Assembly (NCBI RefSeq): GCF_944383115.1
Contig: NZ_CALWOJ010000004.1
Span: forward strand, 1-58,735
Origin: an uncultured Flavonifractor sp.
GTDB taxonomy: Bacteria > Bacillota > Clostridia > Oscillospirales > Oscillospiraceae
Direction: 5' to 3'
DNA length: 58,735 nucleotides
Position 1 is the first letter of the stretch. Each line of letters opens with the position of its first letter. The notes below the pieces were generated by a model. The model was not told the origin of the DNA and did not search any database. It was given only the letters and a program-made list of their open reading frames with translations. A program made the translations under genes and the position numbers. Of the stretch, positions 40,719-48,352 are shown piece after piece.

Positions 40719-41437
40719 GTCATTTCCTGGACGTACAAGATATGGCGGTGCGCTACGGCAGCGTCAACGCGCTGCGTGGCATCAGCTTTCATGTGGAGCG
40801 GGGGGAGATCGTCACCCTCATCGGGTCCAACGGCGCGGGCAAGACCTCCAGCCTGATGGCCATCAGCAACCTGATCCAGGGGACCCGCACCGGCCGCGTG
40901 ATGTTTGAGGAGGAGGACAATACCCATTTCTCGCCCAGCAAGATCGTAAAGCGGGGCATCTCCCACGTACCCGAAGGACGGCATATTTTCCCCAAGCTGA
41001 CGGTGGAGGAGAACCTGCTGATGGGTACCTTTGGCGCGGTGAAATACGACAAGGCCAAAACCGCCGGACTGCTGGAGGAGATCTACGGTATGTTCCCGCG
41101 GCTGCGGGAGCGCCGCAACCAGCTGGGCGGCACCCTCTCCGGCGGTGAGCAGCAGATGCTGGCCATTGGCCGGGGCCTGATGTTCTCCCCCAAGGTACTG
41201 ATGCTGGACGAGCCCAGCCTGGGCCTGGCGCCCCTGGTGGTCAAGGAGATCTTTGAGCTGATCCTGGATATCCGGGACCGGGGCACCACGGTGCTGCTCA
41301 TCGAGCAGAACGCCGGCCTGGCGCTCCAGATCGCCGACCGGGGCTATGTGCTGGAGAACGGAAACATCACCCTGACCGACACCGGAGAGAATCTGCTCCA
41401 CAACGATCAGGTCATCAAAGCCTATTTGGGCATTTAG
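40715..41437 (+). CDS. livF: ABC transporter ATP-binding protein LivF type
   Basis: The 240-residue ATPase has Walker A GSNGAGKTS near residue 37, LVPEGR-type VPEGRHIFPKLTVEENLLMG near 88, signature LSGGEQQMLAIGRGL near 140, and Walker B MLDEPSLGLAP near 164. These are standard LivF features. With livKHMG it completes a five-part importer. The catabolic genes begin 11 bases later on the same strand. Confidence 0.94.
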   Translation: MSHFLDVQDMAVRYGSVNALRGISFHVERGEIVTLIGSNGAGKTSSLMAISNLIQGTRTGRVMFEEEDNTHFSPSKIVKRGISHVPEGRHIFPKLTVEENLLMGTFGAVKYDKAKTAGLLEEIYGMFPRLRERRNQLGGTLSGGEQQMLAIGRGLMFSPKVLMLDEPSLGLAPLVVKEIFELILDIRDRGTTVLLIEQNAGLALQIADRGYVLENGNITLTDTGENLLHNDQVIKAYLGI

Positions 41438-41448
41438 GAGGGAACACG

Positions 41449-41955
41449 ATGCTGGAGATCAAAAAGCAGCCCCGCAGTCGGGAGATTGAAGTCATGCGGG
41501 GCCTGATCAAAGACCGGGGCAGCTATCTGTATTATCTGGTCCAGGCCGCCCGAGAGCGGGGCGTGGCCTGGGAGGACATTGCGCGCTGCGGCATGGCCGC
41601 CTTCGGATGCATGAAATTCCGGGCCAGATTCAGCCAGATCCAGGGCCTGGACGATTTCCTGGAGACCTATCTCTCCGAGGAGACCAAACAGATTTTTGAC
41701 AGCTACCTCATCGAGCGGGACGAAAACCACGCCGTCATCCGGGCCGGATACTGCCCGCTGATGCACGCCTGGGTGGAGTGCGGCGGAGACGAGGCCCAGG
41801 TGGCCAAGCTCTGCGACATCGCGATGGACGCGGATCGGGCCCAGGTCAACTCCATCCCCGCCCTGTCCTTCTCCCTGCGCAAGTCTCTGGCGGAAGGGGA
41901 CGACCAGTGCGAGTTTTTGGTGGAGCTGTGCAAACAAGAGGAGGAATCGAAATGA
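41449..41955 (+). CDS. Stand-alone ATC-hydrolase-like protein
   Basis: The 168-residue protein resembles short members of the L-2-amino-thiazoline-4-carboxylate (ATC) hydrolase family. Features are GMAAFGCMKFRARF near residue 48, RAGYCPLMHAWVECG near 100, LCDIAMDADRAQVN near 124, and the closing DDQCEFLVE. ATC hydrolases open a cysteine-derived thiazoline ring. Clear catalytic residues are not established, so the match is by pattern only. GAGG precedes the ATG. It overlaps the next gene by four bases, and that gene carries a second domain of the same family. Confidence 0.65.
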   Translation: MLEIKKQPRSREIEVMRGLIKDRGSYLYYLVQAARERGVAWEDIARCGMAAFGCMKFRARFSQIQGLDDFLETYLSEETKQIFDSYLIERDENHAVIRAGYCPLMHAWVECGGDEAQVAKLCDIAMDADRAQVNSIPALSFSLRKSLAEGDDQCEFLVELCKQEEESK

Positions 41956-43787
41956 AACCGCTGTCTCAGGCAAAGGTGACCATCATCGGGTTAGGATTTC
42001 TGATGGAGTACATTTTCCCCTGCTTCCGCCAGGCCAAAGGAGAGCGGACGGCGGCGGAACTCAACGCGGTGACCGCTGACGCCGGCGATCTAAACGGCAA
42101 GCGGCAGCGGCTGGGCATTCCTGTGGTGCTGGACGACAACGCCGGGGCCCTTCGGACGCTGGAACCGGACTGCATCTTCTTCGCGCCGCCCCCCTCGGTA
42201 GCGCCCGGCCTGGTAGAGGACTGCCTGGTACCTTACTTTGCCGAACTGCGCGCCGCCGGGAAACCCATTCCCGCCCTGGTGGCCTTCCCGCCCAGCCCGG
42301 CGGGGGCCTATTATCAGGAGAAGCTGGGTCTGGATCTGAAGGTGGTCAATATTATCCCCAACATGATCTCGCGGGTGGGGGAGGAGGACGTGTCCAGCGA
42401 GGCCTGCCACCTCATTACCTACCCGGCCAGAGACAACTGGACGGCGGAGGAGAAGGAGGATCTGGGACGGTTCCTGGCGCCTATGGGCCGACGGCTGGAA
42501 TTGACGCCGGAGCTGACCCTCCATGTTCTCTCTGCCGAGATCGCCACCCATCCGCTGACGGAACTGGCCGATGTGGCGGCCTGCTGCCTGACTAAGCGTG
42601 GGATTGCCTGCACTTACCGCGAGGCCGCCTCCTGCCTGCGTGCCTGCCACCAGCGGGCCAGAGGATACACCGCCCCCGGTACCAACCACTGCGCGCTGGA
42701 AGCCATCAGCGACCCGGAGGCCCGCAGGTTGCTGGAGCGGGTGACCTGCGCCTGGTACGACGGACTGCACGGCTACCTGACCGCCCAGGGCTTTGCCCCG
42801 GAGCGGGCGGCCCGTCTGCTGGACCCGCTGTTTGACCTCTACTATCACGAGGCGCAGCTGGAGGACCGGGACACCATTTTGGCCAAGGCCCGGAAGGACG
42901 CCACCCCCGGCGGTATGCTGGAGCTGTGTCTGGAACGCTACCGGGATGTGGTGGAGCCCCGGCTGACCGCCCTCTTCTCCCAGACCGGGGAACCGGCCCA
43001 GGAGGAGGTGGATGAGATCGGAGCCCTGATGGCCATTGTCACCGGCGCGGTGGTGGAGCGGGGCAGGGGCCTCACTGCGGTGAAGGCGCCCGCCTTCGGG
43101 CCCCGGCAGCACGCGGTGATGTTCGGCGTACTGGCCCGGGCCGTCCTGGACGTCTTCGGCGGACAGGCGGGTGACGACCTGCTGTGGGAGGCTGTATCCC
43201 AATACGGCCAGGAGCGTGGCCGGCGGATGGCTTTGCGCTGCCAGGCCGACGGAGCGGAGACGGACATGGCGGCCTACTTCGCGTACGGCGAGTGGGCGGC
43301 AACCGAAGGATTTGAAAAGACCCCGCTGATGGAAGAGACCTATCGGCACTACCATGTGCTTCAGTGCCCCTGGTGTACCGCCTGGGCGGAAGCGGGGCTG
43401 GCGGAGTATGGACAGTATTACTGCCGGACTGTGGATCGCTCCATCCTGCGGGGATTCAACCCTGCTCTGGAGCTGGATCTGCCGGCTTGGCACAGCATGC
43501 CCGGCGGGGAGTGCTGCGACTTCCACTGGAAGGACGCGCCTCATACCGAGGCGTTTGACCAGCGCGTTGCCGCCCTGGCCGCCAAGAGAAGCGAGGGCTG
43601 CGTCAAGGACTTCCTCTACCACACCGCCCACCTCTACCAGACTATGACCCGGGTGGCCCGGACACGGGACGCCGGGAAGGGCAGGGCTGTGGAGGCCCGG
43701 GCCTGCCGGGACTTTGCCGGGCTGTGCAGCCATCAGGAGCTGCTGCGCATCCTGGCCCACACAGAGGACGACTTTACCAAAGCATAA
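41952..43787 (+). CDS. ProC-like reductase fused to an ATC hydrolase domain
   Basis: The 611-residue protein joins two families. Residues 1-275 look like a pyrroline-5-carboxylate reductase-type oxidoreductase: a Rossmann start KVTIIGLGFLMEYIFPCF, then VVNIIPNMISRVGEED near 137 (compare the conserved MPN of ProC), and a helical half. Residues about 370-560 look like ATC hydrolase: YFAYGEWAA, LQCPWCTAWAEAGLAEYGQYYC near 475, RGFNPALELDLP and GGECCDFHW near 522. A cyclic-imine reductase and a thiazoline hydrolase in one chain suggests successive steps on a cyclic C=N compound, but no activity is proven. Four-base overlap with the stand-alone ATC-like gene implies joint function. Confidence 0.72.
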   Translation: MKPLSQAKVTIIGLGFLMEYIFPCFRQAKGERTAAELNAVTADAGDLNGKRQRLGIPVVLDDNAGALRTLEPDCIFFAPPPSVAPGLVEDCLVPYFAELRAAGKPIPALVAFPPSPAGAYYQEKLGLDLKVVNIIPNMISRVGEEDVSSEACHLITYPARDNWTAEEKEDLGRFLAPMGRRLELTPELTLHVLSAEIATHPLTELADVAACCLTKRGIACTYREAASCLRACHQRARGYTAPGTNHCALEAISDPEARRLLERVTCAWYDGLHGYLTAQGFAPERAARLLDPLFDLYYHEAQLEDRDTILAKARKDATPGGMLELCLERYRDVVEPRLTALFSQTGEPAQEEVDEIGALMAIVTGAVVERGRGLTAVKAPAFGPRQHAVMFGVLARAVLDVFGGQAGDDLLWEAVSQYGQERGRRMALRCQADGAETDMAAYFAYGEWAATEGFEKTPLMEETYRHYHVLQCPWCTAWAEAGLAEYGQYYCRTVDRSILRGFNPALELDLPAWHSMPGGECCDFHWKDAPHTEAFDQRVAALAAKRSEGCVKDFLYHTAHLYQTMTRVARTRDAGKGRAVEARACRDFAGLCSHQELLRILAHTEDDFTKA

Positions 43788-43799
43788 GGAGGCCGGGTC

Positions 43800-45065
43800 A
43801 TGACACAGCGGGATCAGGAGTATCTGGAGGCCCTGCGCAAGGAACTGGTGCCGGCCCTGGGCTGTACCGAGCCCATCGCCATCGCCTATGGGGCGGCCAG
43901 AGCCAGGGCTTTGCTGGGCTGTTTTCCGGAGCATATGACGGTCTCATGCAGTGGCAATATCATCAAAAATGTGAAGGGGGTCATTGTCCCCACCACCGGC
44001 GACTTGCGGGGGATTGACGTCAGCGCCCTGCTGGGCGCCCTGGCGGGAGACCCGGAGCGGAAGATGGAGGTACTCAGTACGGTGCAGCCATCGGATGTGG
44101 AGCGGGTTCGGGCCCTGCGGGGAACCGGCCTGTGCCAGGTAAAACCCCTGCTGGGCAGCGCCAACCTCCATATCATTGTGGAGATGGAGGGGGAGGGCCA
44201 CACCGCCCTGGTGGAGATCGTGGACGCCCATACCAACATTATCCGGGAGGAGCGGGACGGCCAGATCCTGTTTTGCAGCGAGGGTTCCTCCGTGCAGAGA
44301 GCCCAGCGGCGGCGGCAGCAGATGACGGTGGCACAAATCTATGAATTTGCCCGGACCGCGCCCCTGGAGGAGCTGAAGTCCGTCCTGAAAGAGCAGGTGG
44401 CCTGCAATCTGACCATTGCCGAGGAGGGGCTGCGGCACGACTACGGCGTGGGCGTGGGCCGCACCCTGATGGACGGCGGGGAGCAGAGTGCCCGCCGCAA
44501 GGCGGTGGCCTATGCCGCCGCCGGCAGCGACGCCAGGATGAGCGGCTGCGTGCTGCCTGTGGTGGTCAACTCAGGCAGCGGGAACCAGGGCATGACGGTC
44601 TCTCTGCCCGTCATCGTCTATGCCCGGGAGATGGGCATGGGAGAGGAACCCCTCTACCGCGCCCTGGCCCTGTCCAACCTGGTGGCCATCTATCAGAAAT
44701 CGTTCCTGGGGGAACTGTCCGCCTATTGCGGAGCGGTCAGCGCCGCCTGCGGCAGCGCCGCGGGTTTGGCCTACCTCTGCGGGGAGTGTCTGGAGGTCAT
44801 CTCGGACACTATTATCAATACCATCGCCAATGTCTCCGGTATGGTATGCGACGGGGCCAAGCCCTCCTGCGCCGCCAAGATCGCCACCGCCGTGGAGGCC
44901 GGTTTTCTGGGCCTGGACATGGCCCGCCGGGGACATGTATTCCACGACGGAGAGGGACTGGTCAAGCGGGATGTGGACTCCACCATTGCCGCCTTCGGCC
45001 GCATGGGCCGGGAGGGAATGCGGAGTACCGACCGGGAGATTTTAAGTATCATGGTGGGGGAGTGA
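43800..45065 (+). CDS. L-cysteine desulfidase / UPF0597 (YhaM, CyuA) family protein
   Basis: The 421-residue protein begins LVPALGCTEPIAIAYGAARA, the signature of the UPF0597/CyuA family. It carries the three further cysteines expected to hold a [4Fe-4S] cluster in NTIANVSGMVCDGAKPSCAAKI near residue 340. GSGNQGMTVSLPVI near 258 is another family block. Characterised relatives split L-cysteine into pyruvate, ammonia and sulfide, or act on related amino acids. After two ATC-hydrolase-type genes, whose family pathway ends in cysteine, the cysteine assignment is attractive. AAGGAGG precedes the ATG. Confidence 0.83.
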   Translation: MTQRDQEYLEALRKELVPALGCTEPIAIAYGAARARALLGCFPEHMTVSCSGNIIKNVKGVIVPTTGDLRGIDVSALLGALAGDPERKMEVLSTVQPSDVERVRALRGTGLCQVKPLLGSANLHIIVEMEGEGHTALVEIVDAHTNIIREERDGQILFCSEGSSVQRAQRRRQQMTVAQIYEFARTAPLEELKSVLKEQVACNLTIAEEGLRHDYGVGVGRTLMDGGEQSARRKAVAYAAAGSDARMSGCVLPVVVNSGSGNQGMTVSLPVIVYAREMGMGEEPLYRALALSNLVAIYQKSFLGELSAYCGAVSAACGSAAGLAYLCGECLEVISDTIINTIANVSGMVCDGAKPSCAAKIATAVEAGFLGLDMARRGHVFHDGEGLVKRDVDSTIAAFGRMGREGMRSTDREILSIMVGE

Positions 45066-45069
45066 CGGA

Positions 45070-46260
45070 ATGGACGGTTATCTTGCATCCGCGCAGGCGT
45101 TGACCGATCAGCTGGTCCGGCTGCGCCGCACCCTCCACCGCTGCCCGGAACTGGGCTTTGACCTGGACGAGACCCGGCGGGTGGTGGCGGCGGAACTGGC
45201 GGACATAGGCTGCCGGGAGATCCGGCCCTGCGGCGGCGGACTTACGGCCAGGCTGGGCCGGGCCGGAGGGAAAACCATTCTGCTGCGGGCGGATATGGAC
45301 GCCCTGCCCATGACGGAGGAGAGCGGCCTTCCTTTTGCCGCCTCCGGCGGCGCGGCCCACACCTGCGGCCACGACCTGCATACCGCCATGCTGCTGGGGG
45401 CTGCCCGACTGCTGAAAGAGAGAGAGGGACAGCTGGAAGGTCAGGTGGTGCTGATGTTCCAGGCTGCCGAGGAGACTGCCTCGGGCGCGGAGGCTATGGT
45501 GAAGGAGGGCGTGCTGGACGGTGTGGACGCCGCCCTGGCCCTCCATGTGGCCACCCAGCGCCCGGTGGGGTGGCTCAACTGCACCGGCGGTGCAAAGACC
45601 GCCTCCTTTGACCGCTTTGCCATCCACATCCGGGGAAAGGGTGGTCATGGGGCCGCGCCCCAGAACAACATCGACCCCATCAACGCGGGGGTCCATCTCT
45701 ATCTGGCCCTCCAGGAGCTGATCAGCCACGAGTGTCCGCCGGATGAGACGGCGGTACTCACCATCGGGGCCTTCCAGGCGGGAGTGGCGGGGAATGTGAT
45801 CCCGTCCCAGGCACGGCTGGAGGGGACCGCCCGGGCCCACAGCAAGGCGGTGCGGGCCTTGCTGATGCGGCGCCTGGAGGAACTGACCGGCGGAATCTGC
45901 GCCGCCTTTGGCGCGGAGGGGCAGGTGGAAGGGCTGGGGGGCGTGCCGGCTCTCTGGAACGATCCGGCCCTCACCGCGCAGATGGCGGCCTATGCCCGGT
46001 CAGTCCTGGGCCAGGAGTTGGTCAGCGAGACCCCGGAGCGGCTGACCGCGTCGGAGGACTTTGCGCTGGTGGCCCAAAAGGTGCCTTCCGCCTATCTGAC
46101 CATCGGCACCGGCATGGCGGAGGACGGCTACCGCTATGGCAATCACCACCCCAAGGTGCTTTATGACGAGTCCGTGCTGCCCATGGGTGCCGCCGTGCTG
46201 GCAGGCTGCGGGGCGCGGTTCCTGGCAGGCGCGGCGCAGGCAACGGGAACGTTGCCGTGA
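45070..46260 (+). CDS. M20 family amidohydrolase (hippurate hydrolase type)
   Basis: The 396-residue protein has the M20D metal-site motifs: LLRADMDALPM near residue 74, HTCGHDLHTAMLLG near 97, FQAAEETASGAEAM near 131, and GNHHPKVLYDES near 357. A dimerisation domain with HIRGKGGHGAAP near 190 lies in between. Such enzymes remove acyl or carbamoyl groups from amino acids. In this operon it could free cysteine or another amino acid from an N-substituted intermediate. It begins four bases after the desulfidase-family gene, with GGGGAGTG as its site. Confidence 0.9.
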   Translation: MDGYLASAQALTDQLVRLRRTLHRCPELGFDLDETRRVVAAELADIGCREIRPCGGGLTARLGRAGGKTILLRADMDALPMTEESGLPFAASGGAAHTCGHDLHTAMLLGAARLLKEREGQLEGQVVLMFQAAEETASGAEAMVKEGVLDGVDAALALHVATQRPVGWLNCTGGAKTASFDRFAIHIRGKGGHGAAPQNNIDPINAGVHLYLALQELISHECPPDETAVLTIGAFQAGVAGNVIPSQARLEGTARAHSKAVRALLMRRLEELTGGICAAFGAEGQVEGLGGVPALWNDPALTAQMAAYARSVLGQELVSETPERLTASEDFALVAQKVPSAYLTIGTGMAEDGYRYGNHHPKVLYDESVLPMGAAVLAGCGARFLAGAAQATGTLP

Positions 46261-46290
46261 CAAAGGTTGAGAAAAAAGGGGATGAGAGCT

Positions 46291-47250
46291 GTGGATTCGG
46301 TCATCAAAGAACTGTCTCTCATTGGCATTGTGCCTGTCATTGCCATTGACGACGCAGATCAAGCGGTGCCTCTGGCCCGCGCCCTGGCGGCGGGTGGGCT
46401 GCCTGCCGCCGAAGTTACCTTCCGTACCGCCGCCGGTGAGGAGGCCATCCGCCGCATTGCCGACCAGGTGCCTGAAATGCTGGTGGGAGCCGGTACGGTG
46501 CTGACCACCGACCAGGCCGACCGGGCGGTGGAAGCGGGAGCCCGGTTTATTGTCAGCCCCGGGTTTAACCCTGACGTTACCCGCCATGTGATCCGCATGG
46601 GGGTGCCCATGATGCCGGGCACCGCCAGCCCCGGCGAGATGGAGCAGGCAATGAGCATGGGCCTGGACGTGGTGAAATTCTTTCCCGCCGAGCAGAACGG
46701 CGGCGTTGCCAAGCTGAAGGCCCTGGCCGGCCCCTACGCCAATCTGCGCTGGATGCCCACCGGCGGGGTAAATACGGAAAATATGATGGACTATCTGAAC
46801 TTTGACCGGGTGGTGGCCTGCGGCGGCACCTGGATGGTGAAGAAGCAGCTCATCGCCGAGGGTCGCTGGGAGGAGATCACCGCCCTCAGCAGGCAGGCGG
46901 TCCAGACCATGTTGGGCTTTTCCCTCCATCATGTGGGCGTTCCCTGTGGTGACGCCGATGAGGCGGACCGGATCGCCAACGCCCTGTGCGGCATGTTCGG
47001 CTTTGCGGGCAAGGCCGGGCGTTCCTCCCACTTTGCCGGGCCTGTGGAGTGCTGCAAGGGGACCGCGCCGGGCAGGCGGGGGCATATCGCTATCGGCACA
47101 AACAGCGTGGAGCGGGCCATCTATCACTTGAGCCGCCGGGGTGTGACCTTTGAGGAGGCCACCCCCAGAAGGGACGGCAGCGGCCGCACCGTGTCCATCT
47201 ATCTCCAGGGCGACTTCGGCGGCTTTGCCATCCACCTGGTTCAAACGTGA
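46291..47250 (+). CDS. KDPG/KHG aldolase with C-terminal VOC-like domain
   Basis: The 319-residue protein has an Eda-type aldolase over residues 1-205: GIVPVIAIDDADQAVPLA, the catalytic Glu in AAEVTFRT, PGFNPDVTRH, and the Schiff-base Lys in VVKFFPAE near 130. The remaining 110 residues (LHHVGVPC, then GRRGHIAIGTNSVERAI) look like a glyoxalase/VOC fold, an extension I know from some clostridial homologues. GTG at 46291 was chosen because AAGGGGA lies eight bases upstream and the start then matches the family; an ATG at 46282 sits too close to that site. It cleaves 2-keto-3-deoxy-type acids to pyruvate and an aldehyde. Confidence 0.85.
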   Translation: MDSVIKELSLIGIVPVIAIDDADQAVPLARALAAGGLPAAEVTFRTAAGEEAIRRIADQVPEMLVGAGTVLTTDQADRAVEAGARFIVSPGFNPDVTRHVIRMGVPMMPGTASPGEMEQAMSMGLDVVKFFPAEQNGGVAKLKALAGPYANLRWMPTGGVNTENMMDYLNFDRVVACGGTWMVKKQLIAEGRWEEITALSRQAVQTMLGFSLHHVGVPCGDADEADRIANALCGMFGFAGKAGRSSHFAGPVECCKGTAPGRRGHIAIGTNSVERAIYHLSRRGVTFEEATPRRDGSGRTVSIYLQGDFGGFAIHLVQT

Positions 47251-47267
47251 GAAAGGAGCAGAGGCCA

Positions 47268-48296
47268 ATGGCCAGAATCGTAACCTTCGGCGAACTGATG
47301 ATCCGCCTTCAGCCCTATGATTATGAGCGATTTGTACAGGCAAGCTGCCTGGAATTCTCCTTTGGCGGGGGCGAGGCCAACGTGGCTGTTTCCCTGGCCA
47401 ACTACGGCCTGGATGCCGCCTTTGTAACCAAATTGCCCGCCCACGCCATCGGCCAGTGCGCCGTCAATTCCCTGCGCCGCTATGGCGTGGATACGAGCGG
47501 GATCGTCCGGGGCGGCAGCCGGGTAGGGATCTACTTTAATGAGAAAGGGGCCTCCCAGAGAAGTTCCGTGTGTATCTATGACCGGGCCCATTCCGCCATT
47601 GCCGAGGCCGGGAGCGGCGACTTTGACTGGGACGCAATCTTTGAGGGGGCTGACTGGTTCCATTTTACCGGCATTACCCCCGCCCTGGGTCCCAATGTGG
47701 CCGACCTCTGCCGGGCGGCTTGCCAGGCCGCCAAGGCCCGGGGAGCAAAGATCTCCTGTGACCTGAACTACCGGGGCAAGCTGTGGAGCCGGGAGCAGGC
47801 CGGAGCGGTGATGGCCGACCTGTGCCGGTATGTGGACGTGTGCATCGCCAACGAGGAGGATGCCAAGGACGTGTTCGGCATCGAAGCGGAGGCCACCGAC
47901 ATCTGCGCCGGCGAGATCAGCAGGGAGGGCTACCAGTCGGTGGCCAGGCAGCTGGCCCAGCGGTTCGGCTTTGAAAAGGTGGCCATTACCCTGCGGGAGT
48001 CCCGGTCCGCCTCCGACAACGGCTGGAGCGCCATGCTGTACGATGGGGCGTCCGGCCAGTGCAGTTTTTCCAAACAGTATCAGCTCCACATCGTGGATCG
48101 GGTGGGCGGCGGGGACAGCTTCGCCGGGGGCCTGATCTATGCCCTGGTGACTGGCAAGACGGACCGGCAGGCCGTGGAATTCGCGGCGGCCGCCTCAGCC
48201 CTCAAGCACTCGGTTCCGGGAGACTACAACATGGTCTCCGTGGCGGAAGTGGAGAAGCTGGCCGGCGGGGACGGTTCCGGCCGCATCCAGAGGTAG
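47268..48296 (+). CDS. kdgK: PfkB-family sugar kinase, 2-keto-3-deoxygluconate kinase-like
   Basis: The 342-residue kinase has VTFGELMIRL at the N-terminus, FSFGGGEANVAVSLANYG near residue 31, and the anion hole plus catalytic Asp in RVGGGDSFAGGLIYAL near 280. It belongs to the KdgK branch of PfkB kinases, which phosphorylate 2-keto-3-deoxygluconate for the aldolase encoded just upstream. The ATG at 47268 follows AAAGGAG. It is the last gene of the operon that starts with the ABC importer. A deoxy-keto-sugar step in an operon with ATC hydrolases is odd and hints at a sugar-amino acid conjugate. Confidence 0.85.
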   Translation: MARIVTFGELMIRLQPYDYERFVQASCLEFSFGGGEANVAVSLANYGLDAAFVTKLPAHAIGQCAVNSLRRYGVDTSGIVRGGSRVGIYFNEKGASQRSSVCIYDRAHSAIAEAGSGDFDWDAIFEGADWFHFTGITPALGPNVADLCRAACQAAKARGAKISCDLNYRGKLWSREQAGAVMADLCRYVDVCIANEEDAKDVFGIEAEATDICAGEISREGYQSVARQLAQRFGFEKVAITLRESRSASDNGWSAMLYDGASGQCSFSKQYQLHIVDRVGGGDSFAGGLIYALVTGKTDRQAVEFAAAASALKHSVPGDYNMVSVAEVEKLAGGDGSGRIQR

Positions 48297-48304
48297 AGAG
48301 AGTA

Positions 48305-48346
48305 TGAAACAAAAGAGGAGCGCACCATATGGCGCGCTCCTCTTGC
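48305..48346. terminator. Convergent terminator, strongest on the minus strand
   Basis: AAGAGGAGCGC at 48313-48323 pairs with GCGCTCCTCTT at 48334-48344. On the minus strand it runs into TTTTGTTT, closing the flavoprotein operon. On the plus strand the T tract is weak. Confidence 0.82.
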
Positions 48347-48352
48347 TGTGCT

